From assembly GCF_003286085.1 (NCBI RefSeq), contig NW_020825345.1, positions 248,001-312,000 on the forward strand: a stretch of 64,000 nt of DNA, given 5' to 3'. The notes under the pieces were generated by a model that was not told where the DNA came from, did no database searches, and saw only the letters and a list, made by a program, of their open reading frames with translations. Every line of letters starts with the position of its first letter. Position 1 is the first letter of the stretch. Shown here piece by piece: positions 45,721-58,312 of the stretch. Both the position numbers and the translations under genes were made by a program. The DNA comes from Drosophila persimilis (taxonomy: Eukaryota; Arthropoda; Insecta; Diptera; Drosophilidae).

Positions 45721-48700
45721 CGATTGCGATTGCGAATGCGAATGCGAATGCGAAGAAAGCGTCTCTCTGGCTATCGGCCCACTGTGCCGGACTATCGTTG
45801 GTGGAGACTCGAGCGCCGGGCCGTGCCGTGCCGTGCCGTGCCGGGCCGTGCCGCACGGGAGCCTAATGCGCCAGGGAATTAGTTTTCTGTATCCCAGGCG
45901 GGCGAGTACGTAATGCCATGATTTTAACTTTTCTTTCGCTACTTTGCCGAAACTGTAAAGCGGCATTAAAATGGCAATTACCGTTTGCGGGTGGGCGTGG
46001 GGTGGGGCCCGGGCCTAAGACGGACGCTTGGGTCAAGGCTGTACGAGGAGTATTAATGAATTAACATGGCCAAATGGGTTCGGACAGCAATACAAATGGT
46101 ACTGCTCGCGGCTGGCTGCCTCCCTAGTGCTTTATGAGCAAAGTTTTGCAATAAAACCCCCCAGCCCCCGCCCAAAAGAAGCTCCACGTGTTCGGCATGG
46201 CGAGTGCGCTGGCAATTAGTCCCGGGGAAAGGATTGTGGATTGTGGATTGTGGATTGGAGACTGGAGACTGGAGACTGGGGGGCGGGCTTCCGGGCTGCA
46301 TCTCCATTGTGCTTTCTACGTTTCAAATGCATCCACGCAATTTGGGGAATCAAAGGGCCGTTAAATTGTACTACAGCGCATAACAAATTGGTTTTTTCGC
46401 CGGCAACATGTGCCCCAGACACTCGCAGACAAGCAAGCCTTTCGTTTCGCCACGCCTCGCCACGCCTCAGCCCTGCGCCACCCACCCGTGCCCCCCAATG
46501 AAGGCCGCAGAATTCGGTTCTGGAAACTGTCAAGCCAGCCGCGACAAACGCTGTTGTTCCCCCCTCCTTCCGAGTGTCCTCCTCCTACTGGGAGCACATC
46601 GTTAATGTCATTGCTATTCTTGTGGAGCGTTGGAGCAGGAGCAGGAGCAGGCGTTGGAGCTGGAGCTGAAGCTGGTTGGCAGTGTCTGCCTGATATATTG
46701 TTATCATTTTAACAATGGAAATTATTTCATTACATTGTTTTCCGCGCCCCTTTATTATGTTAGACATTTCCCCCGCTCAGCCAGGCGTCAGGCGGTGCTT
46801 CGGGGGGAGGGGCATGCCCCAAGCGCTGATAGTTGTGCGGGCGCTGGCGGGGAGGGGGGTGTTAGCCGCGTCTGCTTCTGTGGATTATCCATTTCTGTAT
46901 CATTTGACGCCTATTAAAAACTTTCACTGACTAAACAAAATGCACAACCGAAATCGTTTCCTTTCCATTCGTTTCATTCGTTTCATTCGTTTCCTTTCCT
47001 TTCGTTCCGTTTCTTTTTCTTCAAATTTAATAAATCCTCGTGAACACGCTTTGAAGTTTTCATTTTGCAAACTTTGCTGGAAAATTGAAGGGAAACCAGT
47101 CGTTGATGAAGCGACTATGAGATACCGAAGGATGTACATTGGCGGAAGGCAGAAAGACATGGCTTTGCTCTCCTCTCCACAGTCAAATATACCCATTGCC
47201 CCACTACGATTAGTGGGTATCGAGAGGGAAATCCATGAAACAGAGCGATAAACAGATACAAGGTAAGGCCTCCTCCCTCCATCCGGGGGGACGGTTGGAT
47301 GCTTACTTGTGGATTCGCATTTATTTCATTTGCATTTGCATTTAAAATGAAATGAAAATCCAGACCAGCATTAAAATATACACAGGCTGATCCGATCCGA
47401 ACCAATATATTTATTTGGACATCATTAAAAGTGCCACATTTGAATGGAGATGGGAAGACAGGGGCTTGGGGCTTGGGGCATGGGGCATGGCGGCTGGGGC
47501 ATGGGGCATGACGAAGACGCTGCGAGGATGACAGAGTCTCTTTTGGAGGGTTTTTGCTTGATATGCATAAATGTCAAAGTGATTACAATGCAGGGCCCGC
47601 AATGTGTTTATCGTTTTGCCACATGCTTCACTGCCCCCTGAGCGACGTCCTCCCCCTGAGGAGTGGCAAAAATGGGGGGAAAAAAAAAGGGACAGCTCCA
47701 GGAGTGTGACAACGCCCTACCCACATCCATTCAGTCGTTCATTCAGTCATTCATTCGCTCACTCGTTGCTTACACGCCCATCGAGCACGAGGACGGGGCA
47801 CAGTGGGGCAGCCACCGCAAAAGAGCAGCGCCCCGTGCCGGCCGGACGGCTGGCAGCGTCTCCGGGGGCACCGTGCCACAGTGGGCCCCGGATTCGTCTT
47901 GATGTACGCAGGTGCGCTTATTGACGCTCGACTGCATTTCGTTTGAGGACAAGCCGAAAATCTGAGGCAGCCAGATCAAAGCCAGAGGACAATCTCCTTG
48001 TCCTTGTCATTCGTCTGCCCCTGGCACCCGCCACCACCCCCGCCCCCCACTTAGTGGCAAGCTGTCTTCGCCATCGCCCTTTGCATAGATAGAACTTGTG
48101 GAGGGCCCTCTCCGAAAGCCGAAAGCCGAAACAGAATGAAAAGGCAACGTTTTAATATTTTCGGGGCACTCGAAAATCCTTTCCGAGCACATTTCATGGT
48201 CGCAGAACAATTTCCGGTCCGCTCCGCTCCGGTCACAGTTGGGCGACAAGTATCCCTCCTTGGAGTCCTTGTTCGTTGGTGATTTGCAAGTTTTACGGTG
48301 AACTGAGGCGAATGGCTCTGCCAGCGGCTCCAAGGATTCAATAAAGCCTTAAATACATGCTCCAGAGTGCGGCTAAGAGCGTGCAACGACAGCTGCCACA
48401 CCGGCACCGGCAGCACCACTCGAAAACAAAACCAGTTGGCAGCTCCATTTCCATAGACACACCGACAGAGAGAGAGAAAGAGAGAGAGACAGAGAGAGAG
48501 ACACCGAAGAGGCGTCTGCCAAAACACTTTGAACTTTTTAAATTTTTAATGAATCAAAAATGTTTTCACACTTTTTCGCACACTCCTCCCTGCCTCCCTG
48601 CCTCCCTGCCTGGTGCCCCACCTATGCGCTGCATGTGTGCTGTCTGCAACATGTTTCTGTTGTCGATTTCCATTTCCAGCGGGAGCCAAAGGAAGCGCCA

Positions 48701-51700
48701 AAACAAAAACAACAAAAAAGACAGTTCATCAGTGGATGGTTGGATGGATGGATGGATGGATGGATGGATGGATGGATGGATGGGTTAGCGTCGACGTCGA
48801 CGTCGACGTTGGCCTCCACACTCTCGCCCTGCAATCCACAGAAATGTAATTGAACTTAATTCGATTTGGAGCGAGACAAGTTTTTTGACAGCTGCTCAAG
48901 TTCCCAAAAGCTCCCAGGGGACAGTGCAACTCCTTTAAAGGCTTACCACCCAAAGGCTTTAAATGGCCCATCGGGCGGGCATGGCTCCTCTTTGTTTCAA
49001 ATGCCTTTAAAGGCGGGCATTTCGAAATGAAACTCATTTCAGTGACGGCGATTCGACGTCTCGGCGATTACATCTTTGCCTCAATCCAATCACTCAGATT
49101 ATTATAGACTTATGGACCACCTACCATCTACCATCTACCATGTACCGCCTCTCGGCAGCCTCTGTGCCACCTACACCTTCCTGTAAGTGGCAGTCCGGTT
49201 CGGTCCGGTCCGGTCCGGTCTGGTCCACTGATGGTGGTCAATTTTTTCGCATATGTTGCCATGAAGTGAACCCTCAAGTGCAGCAACTTGAGCTCCACAC
49301 AGAGCAACAACAACAACAACAACTATAACAATACAAAATACAACAATTTTCCATTTGCCATGAAAGGGCGGACGGGCACTCGGGCAAAAATAAAAATAAA
49401 ATCATCCAAACTGCACCCCAAGGCAGGGCTCGGACTTGGATGGCTGCGTCCTAACAAGCAGTTCATTTTTCTGCCAGTCAGCCACACACAATTGCCTCAA
49501 GAGGCATGAGGCAGGGGAGCAGGGAGCAAGAGGCAGGGAGCATGGGAGCAGGGAGCAAGGAGCAGGGACCGGCCCGTGGCCCATGGAGTGGGAGCATAAA
49601 TATTTTCTATGGCATACAGGGAATATGATTTGATTTTACAATTACACGAATTTGATTGCATCTGCGGGGGCCGGGGCCGGGGCAGGGCTCCCGAGAAGAG
49701 AGTTAGCTCCAAATTTTAATTGGTATTGGGCCCTGCCGTAATGGCCCTGCGAATCTCTCGCTGTGTGGAACCCTTTAACGAACGGCCATCCATCGATGGC
49801 AGCTTTACTTTCGACACACAATAACCATAAATCTGAGGAGCTGCGGCGCCTTAGTCTGAGTTTATTTAAATGCCCAAAGACCCTGTCGTCTGGGCCCCTG
49901 CTGCCGGTATCTGGTAGCTGCATCTGAGAACGTCTTCGCCGGCTAGCAATATTTTTGCATTTAGCAATATTTTCAAGAGCGTTGTTAATTTCATGCCCGA
50001 ATGGTCCGTGTGTTCGCAGGAGTCTTTCCTGCTGCTCCTCCGCCTCCTCCTCCATTCTCACCTCCTCCTCCCGAGGACTTTGGAGAGCAGGACGGATTCC
50101 GTTTCGGCCATGTGTAAACCAAAGTTTGCTCTTCGCCGGCTCTTCGCGGGGTAGATAGAAAAATGAAATGAAAATTGCGCATAATTTTGCATTACTAATC
50201 TTTAATTCCTTGGCAACTTTTTTAATCATTTCCTCACCTATTCGGGGCGCTCCCCCCACGGATAATAAGCCGCGCCTCTAAATTAAAAACTTTTCGCCCT
50301 CGCCGGGCGATTTATTCTGTATTTTTTTCCGCCCCCCCACTAATTGCAATAAATTTGCGTTAATAAACTGAAACCGAAACCAAAATTGTGGCAAATTGCC
50401 AACGGCAGTGGCCAGGCCGCGGGCCCTGCAAAGTTTCGGCCATAATTAAAAATATATTACAAAAATCTTTGTAATTTCCCCGAGAAGTGCGTTTCATTAA
50501 TGCAAGTCTTGAGCCAGGGCCACCACATAGGCAGGAAATCGGCCAAAAAGGTGGACGATATGTCCGTGTTTTATTCATCTAAGGATTTGCTGAAGAAAGC
50601 ATCCTTCAGAATGCAAGTTACGAGTGCTTTGGCTGGACTATCTTGGAGATAAATATTGTATACCCATCGGATCCTTGTACTGAGAGGGGCTTGCAGAGGG
50701 GGACAGAGAGTGAGTGTCTCTTGTTTTCTTAAGTCCAAGCCGGAATCAATGTAAAATAATTCATGATTACGCTGACCAATCAATCAATCATATTGTGCTC
50801 CGCTCGATTGCTCTCGTCGGCAGATGGGTCGTCGTCGGACGGGTCTCAAGAGCCTTGAATCGAGTCCAATTACGGCTCACAGCAATTAGCACGGAGGAAG
50901 GCCACTAACGGCGATTAGTTGACTTTTGCGTCGATGCTTTCAGAGTGATTAAAATCGCACAATGGACGGACGAGTCCAGTCCGCAAGATGACCGGCGAGG
51001 GGCTGGGCACTGCGGGCACTGCGGGCTCTGGACTGGGAGCTGAGGACGCCTTCCGGCAAAAGTAAAACCACACAATGCCTCACATTTGCATACCACTTTG
51101 AACTATTCAACCGAGGGGGGGAATCGGGGGGATCGGGAGACGGGAGAGAGAACCCTTGACAGCAGCGAAATGGGAGGTGAATGGAGGTTTTAACCCGTTG
51201 ACTCGACAATTTTGCAAAATTAACCTCAAACTCGACAACGGCCTCAGGTCACGTTGCAACGTCCACGTAAGTCACTTGGGTCTCGGACCTGCCTGCCTGC
51301 CTGCCTCCCTGCCTGTCGCTCCACCTCCTGCCTCATCAGTTGCGGCGTTGGCATAAATTTAAAGAGCACCAGACAATGGCAGGGCCAGTGGTCGGTTGCT
51401 CGGGGGGGGAGGACTGTGGCCGCCTCGTCAGCTAACTAATGATGCCCCAAATTGAATCTAATCATCATTAACAATTACACAACGTAGCTGACTCGTGTGA
51501 TTAGGCTGGGGGGCGGGAAGCAGTGGGGCGGGGAGGCAGCTACCGAGTCCACTCGACCATTAAGTCTAATCATATGCAAATAATTAAGCGCAGTGTGACA
51601 CGAGACCAGGCCACACCAGGCCACACCAGGCGGCCCTGCCAGGGCACGGTTCAGCCGTTGAAATATCTCCCAGAGGTCCCCATCGTGCAATTGTCGCCTA

Positions 51701-53079
51701 TACTTTCAGCGATTTGCTCCAGTGAGTGCTCCTGGTCTGGGTCCGAGTCCCAGTCCTGCTCCTCCCCCCAGTCGAGTGCGTGCTTGACCAGATACGAGAA
51801 AAGACCAGTCATCGGTGGTCCTGCCTCCTGCCTCCCCCCTGCGCATCAGTCTGTTTGAAGTGCCTGCTGATAATGCACACACTCGGTTCAGAGGTGGCTA
51901 ATAAATTTGAATATTAATTGTCCAGTGTCTGCTGCTGCTGCTGCTGCTGCTCCTGTCCGGCTCTGCGGTTGCCACCCACTTTCTTCAGAGATTAAAATGC
52001 GCCACTGTCGGCCCATCGGGGGCTCCCCCTCCGTCGTCATATTGGTAATTACCGACTGGAAAATGTTCAGGTGAACTAATTGGATTGCTGGCACACAGGC
52101 GCAACGATGATTGGACCGAAGGGATTGATGGCCTGGCCAAGCAGCCGGCCCAGACAATTAACATCTCGAATTTTGCTGTGGTTTCATCGGTCTGCCGACA
52201 CATGTCTTCCACTCAAGACTCGAGATTGAGATCTGGCAGGAAATCTTTAAATAAATGTTAACGAAAATGCAATCAGAAATGCTGGGATTTCAAGAGAGTG
52301 GCCCCGGTACCGTTATTACCTTGGCCGCTTCATTAATAAGCCGTTAATTGCCAACACGTTTTATGGGCACGCCCCCCAAGGAGGCATTTCCGTTTGGGCC
52401 TGGCGCAAGATTTATGCGATCCCAAGTTAATAATTTAAATTTTGATGCCACCCCAAGGACCGGGACCGTGCACCGAAAAAACGTATTCGAAAAAGGCGCC
52501 CCACGCCACACGCCGCATGCCGCAGATAAAAGTGCAGCAGAACCAATAAGTCCGGACAGAAGCCGAGCCCGGCAGGGAGGCTGTCCGCCGGATCGTAAAA
52601 AACGAAACGAGTAGCCGAAAAGCTCCGCCCAGGCCCCAGCAGTGGGTTCGGTGGTGGCGGCGGTGGCGGTGGTGGGGCTGCTGCCACGATTAATTTTACG
52701 CTCCACTGTGTCAAGCTGTTGTTGCTGGCCGCACGGATGGACTGGGAGTGGGGCTGACATTTGCATTGCCTACTCCAAGGGGCGGGGCATGGGGCATGGG
52801 GCACGGGGCACGGGGCTAACCAATAGAACATTTTCCGTTTCCGTTGCGTTGGCAGAAATGTGTTCCCCCGAAAACTCGTTTCCTCGGCACGTGTGAAAGG
52901 CCCTGTCCAGGCCCAGGGCTCCCGGGCTCCAGGGCTGGCCCTCCAATTGCGGTGACCCCATATCCGAATCTCTGGGACTCTCGGATCCTGCCACTGCCCC
53001 TGCCCCTGCCCCTAGATAAAAATACGATTTAATAGCTAAATTACGTATGTGGAAAGGGGAATGGAAATGGGAATGCATC

Positions 53080-53110
<31 letters not shown>

Positions 53111-56100
53111 TGGGGCATTTCTGCTGCGTTAGGCAACATTGTGGCGCCTCCACGCGGGCCCTCCTCCTCCATTGACCTCAAACGTTTGCAGCCCTCGACT
53201 GATTGCATTGTTCCCCCCCTCCCCGCACTCTCCTTAATTTTTTAATTGCATTAAATAAAAGCCAAATAATAATTGCATAATTGAATGAGCGCCGGACATT
53301 CACGAGGGGAGCCGCCTTTCGTTTGTATATTTTCCGACATTCCACATGCCACATGCCACAGCGGAAAGAGCATTAATGAGGCTGTAATTGTTCAAGTGTG
53401 ACCAGAGAATCGAGAGATGGAAGATCAATGAATGGAAAATCATGGGATGCACAACTTTTGGGCCGGCGAGTGAGCCGGGGGTCGCGTTGCACGCGTTCCA
53501 CTGTTGCGGGAGTACCATTAATATTTATTTAAAATGGTTTAAGAGCAATCCATTGATTGACCCATTCAGGGCTCTAACAAAATTTGTTTTCCCCCGACCC
53601 CTGACCCCCTGGCCCCCTGGCCCCCACGACCACCCACTAAATTGCATTCGCTGCATGCCACCGCCGCTGTTAAGCCCCCAACAAAGTGTCCCCGAAAAAG
53701 TCATCGAAACGAAAAACAATCTGCAAAAACACTTATAAAAGTTGACAGGCGTGCAGCGGACAAGTTTTACGAGGAACTCGACTCGTTTGGCGCGTCACAA
53801 ATTTGCAACGGAGCTGTGGAGGCACTGGAACAGCTGGCACACCGCACCGCACCCCAGCAGCACCACCCAGCCAGGCCCCACAAACATTTACAATTTATTG
53901 CACATTTGCCTACAAAATATCACCCAATTCCTGGCCAAAAGGGGAGCGCATTTAATGGAGTATGCAGCGGGTCCCAGCCGGGTCCCCCACAGCCGGGCCC
54001 CGCAGCCTGGATGGATGGATGGATGGGGGCAGTGGGCGTGACATTACAGCATGTTCCATTGCACATTTGATGAATTTATTGCAGTTTAGAATTTTTTGCA
54101 CATTGTGCAGCAGTTGCAATATCGTCTCCCCCCCTCCTCCGTGCCGACAAGAACTTGCAAAAAAGTTGGCTGCCCGGGGGGGTTGGGGGGAGGCGGTGAC
54201 TGTACTTTTTTCGGTGTGGCTGCACTTTGGGCGCCGATGAAACTGTCAAAACGAATGTTTAGAACCTTATTTATGGTTTGGCTCGTGATAAGCGTGCCAT
54301 GAAATGAAGTTTGCGCTTCTTTTGTGGAGGAGGAGGAGGAGCCACGAGCTGGGAGCTGGGAGCTGGGACCGGGGACCAGGGAGGACTCCCACCTATCCTG
54401 GCCGCTCGAAAGCCCGAAAGAAGCTCCAGTCATTAAATCAGGTTGCACAAATTAAGCAATTTCAAGGTGTCCTGCTCACTTTTCGCTCTCTCGCTTAATT
54501 ACCCACTGATTACAGTGCCGGAAACGGGTCCGGGTCTGGGTCCGGGTCCGGGTCTGAGTCCGGGTCTGAGTCCGGGACCTGCCACTTTCTTTATAGCCCG
54601 GCTAAGTGGTATTTACGTTTTAATTTAACGCTTCTGTTTCAGATCTCCTCGACTCCTGGCCCAATGCGCTTTCGGTTTCAAGAAATGCAACACACAAAAG
54701 GGCCAAAAGCTGTAAAAGCAAAAGCCAAAAGGAGACGGAGACGGAGACGGAGATGGAGATGGAGACGGAGCCCCAGCCAGCGCCAAAGCCAAGGCAAGCC
54801 GGAAGCCAAGGCTAAAAGGCTTTAAGCCAAAAACCGAAGACACTCCCTGCGGCTCTGGACATTACTCGTACCGTCTGTAATTGCTGCGGCCGTTCTGGCA
54901 GGACTCCCCTAACGACAGGACCCGGACCAGGCCGGGCCAGACGACTCCTGCTTCCGTCTTCGTGGCGCCCTATTCAAGTGGTTTTTGATGACAAAATGAA
55001 AGGTAATTTCAGCGAAATCTTGCTCTGATTTTCCCTACTCGAGAGGGGTGTCCAAGACAAATGACAAGTTATGCCGGGGGGCAGGGGCAGGGGCAGGGAC
55101 AGCTCCCAGACAGCCACCGGTCCTCGAGCAGTAGGCCTTTGTGGGCCCGCAAATTGGCCTCGCCCGGAAATCTCCATCAGGAATGTGCGAAATTGTTGCG
55201 AAAATGTTTTTCGGACAACAGGAAATTGTGGCAGCATTAGGGCTAAGTGGACGGCCCCCCCGCCGCCACCCCCAGACGGAGGGTGGGAGGGGGGTTGGAT
55301 ATTTTTAAGTAATTACTGCTGTTCCCATATCGTATCCTGTATCGGTAGAAGTCTTGTTCAGAAACTTTGCTCGGATTGCGGTTGCAATTCCATTCGACAT
55401 CCTTTTGCCCTCGCAGGACGAGGCAGGACGTGGAGGGACTCTGGCCCGATGCATTCGCTGGTGCTGGCGCTGGCGCTGATGCCGGCTTTAATCAGCGAGC
55501 CTGCGGCCAGAGAGCAGTGCTCCCATTAAAAACGAAGCGAAACAAAGGCCACGACCAAGGCCCATCCCCGATTCGAGATCCCAGATCCCAGAGCCACCCG
55601 TTTGGGGCGGGGGGGGGGGGGTGGGCTGCCTCGCATCTGCCATATCTCCAACTGTCTAACTCCGTGTGCGCGCGAGTGTATGGCGGTAAATCTTTATAAG
55701 CGCGAATAATTGGTTTCCTCATTTAATGCGAATGGCTGGAGCGAGCTGTCGGGGCCGAGGACGGGGCCGGGGACGGGGCCGGGTCCGGGGCAGGCTCGTT
55801 GCAATTGCCATAGAAAATGCTTCACAATAAACATTTCTTTTGCCGCTTTTCCCCGGCCCCTCCCCCCATCCTCCCAGCCGGCTGTCAGAACAAACAGCAG
55901 GAGTCATAATATTGCAACAGCATCGAGTCGGATCGGGATGGGTGGCATCCCTGCCCTGGGAGCAGGCAGGGGGGAGGCCAGAGTTCAGACGAGGCGAGGC
56001 GTCAGCTTTGACTTGGTCCTGGTCGTGGGTCCTGGGTCCTGGGGCCAGGGCGCAAAAGAAATTGCTGGAAAAAATTAATTGCATTTTCATTATGTTGACT

Positions 56101-56388
56101 GGCAGCAGAGTCAAAGGGGAGACCAGCAGCAGCAGCAGCAGGGCAGCGATGAGTGGAGCAGACAGACAAATGACATGGATATAGGCGCTTATTTTTTACC
56201 CACCAAAGGGGGCCGGCAGGACTGGGCGGGGCGGGGCGGGGCTGGAGGTGGGGGAATGGCAAGGACTAAACTGTCGTTAGCTTCAATTTGGTTGATGGCT
56301 GATGGGCAAACGAAAGTGGACTTGGCTTAGATAAATGCGGCCAAGGAACAAAGACCCCCCCGAGGAGACACGCTAAGACCCCGCTCAC
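45721..56388. other. Gene-poor stretch with many repeats
   Basis: No recognisable gene. Repeats include GGAT at 48741-48782, GACGTC-type steps at about 48788-48810, GGTCC at about 49195-49225 and GT at about 53090-53111. A 205-codon minus-strand frame at 49642-50259 has no signal peptide, domain or favoured codon use and is not called. Confidence 0.65.
48741..48782. repeat. (GGAT)n microsatellite
   Basis: About ten consecutive GGAT units, flanked by a partly matching GGTT unit. Confidence 0.9.
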
Positions 56389-58312
56389 CTTATCGATGAA
56401 AGCCGATTCCATGGAGTGCTACGTGAAGAAATGCCCGCTCTTATCGGCGGGGTGGGGCGATATTGAATTGATTTCGCCAGCAGCAGGTTTCTGTGAAAAT
56501 ATAGAACCAAATCACCGCCGCGATAAGCGATAAATCACATGGCATTCGGCGAAGAGGTTAGGTGGCGGTGCGGTGGGGGTGCGGTGGGGGCCATGAGATC
56601 AGACAGGGAGTGGATCCGAGCCCCACCTATCTGTCGGCGAGCGATGATTCACTCGACCGATGGACAGATAAAGAACTTACGATATGTGGGGTGGGGTGGT
56701 GAGGGGTTGGGGAGGGCTGCTCTATAAGATGTCAACGGGTGTTTGTCGAAAGTAGAATAGAAGAATCTCACAGCGGATTGAATGGAACATGTGATAAGCC
56801 TGCTATTCTACTTGCCAAATACACACCGATCGTGCTAGCCATATCCTTGGGCACACTATCGTCCGCACGGAATATATTTCAGGGGAAAAAAAAAAAATGA
56901 GAAAAAATATATCACTGCACATCGGCGGAATCGCACTGCACACCGAACGCACTGCACACTTTGGAGTTCAATAACGAAATAATGACATATTTTCGTAGAT
57001 ATTGCTTTTTATACGATACTCCTTATCGGGCGGAGTGTTGTTTTTTATTTGCTTTACCTTTCGGCAGCGACGATAGTGTGAGTGCGAGGCAGATAACTGG
57101 ATTTGGATTGGACGCTCTTATCGATACCTCCGTAGCACCGTACCTCCCCGTACCTTCCCGTACCTCCGCTCCGTGGTGACTCCGTGTCAAGCCAGATATG
57201 ACGAGCCCGTGAGGAATGTGCGAGTGTGAGTGTGAGTGTGCGTGTGTGATGGATAAATAGACATCTAATAGAGCCCCACAGAGGCAGAGACAGAGACAGA
57301 GACAGAGCCAGAGCCAGATAGCAGGGCAAACAGGTTGCGATTCATCGATGGGGTTAATGCTGCCCGATTGTCGGGAGCTGTCAATATCTGGCATTGGGGA
57401 TATCGAAGGGTATCTGCTGCCTGGCGACCGACCGACTGATAAGCGAGGTCCGAAAACAGCCGACCAGCTTGCAGCGGTTTCCATCTTGATACGAGAGCAC
57501 TGAGCAAATAGAGCAACCGAAAACCGAAAAGGGAGATACGGCGAGAGAGAGAGTGTGGGGGAGGGGAGGGAGGAATAGAAATTGTGTAAAAAGGTCGTCC
57601 GTCGATAAGAAAACCCCCAAACCACTCTCTCTCGCTCGCACTCACGTCTTTCCGCGTGTGTTTGTCGATCGACAGCGGTTGTACAGCGGCTTCTACTGCG
57701 GCACCTACGGCGGCGCGGCATATGTCGCCAGAGATAAGATACAGCAGACGGGCAGACGGGGCAGACGGGGCAGACGGGCAGACCTTCGATACATGACGAT
57801 CCAAGAAGTCGCCTGGAAATTGGAAATTCGATTTCATGGGATAATCAAATATTGTAAATTTCCACACATTTTACGATGCCCGGTTCTACGATTGTAATCT
57901 TTTCCTTGCTGATAAGGGCTAGCCCCCCCCCCACCCCCTCCTCCCACCTCCTTCCGTGGAAGGGCCTGTGACTCTCCGAGGCATTAACCCACATTTCTTG
58001 TCTTATCAATCGATGGCCTGGTCATTTCCGCCAACTATTTCGTGCAGCCACGACACAGAAATGCTATGTATCTGTGGTTCTATTATATAACCCCCAGTTG
58101 GGGCCACATGGCCATCGAAGACGAGAATTCCGGGTAAACAAGCGCCGAATTTCTTCATTTACGATCCCGTTTCACTCTGCTTTGGGGCAAACGAGAAGTA
58201 CGAGCTGCTATCTTATCGCGATTCAAAGTAAAAAAAAACCAACGACTCTACACGATAGGTAGGTGGCAAGCACTAGCACCCCCCCCCTACCCCCCTCCGC
58301 CCCTCCGATAAG
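56389..58312. promoter_or_regulatory. Dense GATAAG/CGATA cluster, enhancer or boundary candidate
   Basis: Thirteen GATAAG or CTTATC hexamers lie within 1924 bases, at 56389, 56440, 56522, 56793, 57022, 57117, 57438, 57604, 57733, 57911, 58002, 58212 and 58307. About one is expected by chance. Eight are CGATAAG, four TGATAAG, one AGATAAG. CGATA is also enriched (about 17 against about 4 expected), and a full DRE TATCGATA lies at 57119-57126. GATA factors (serpent, GATAe, pannier) bind the first motif; BEAF-32 and DREF bind CGATA types. This may be a gut, blood or fat-body enhancer, or a boundary element. Confidence 0.6.

Noticed and set aside
49642-50259. 205-codon minus-strand open frame
   Set aside because: A lysine-rich start looks mildly protein-like, but codons are unfavoured, a Glu/Arg run reflects a repeat, and no domain is visible.
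57023-57721. 232-codon minus-strand open frame
   Set aside because: Begins with an Arg/Ser-rich stretch and contains Leu-Cys and His-Ser repeats read from dinucleotide-like DNA. It has no domain, and lies inside the GATAAG cluster.
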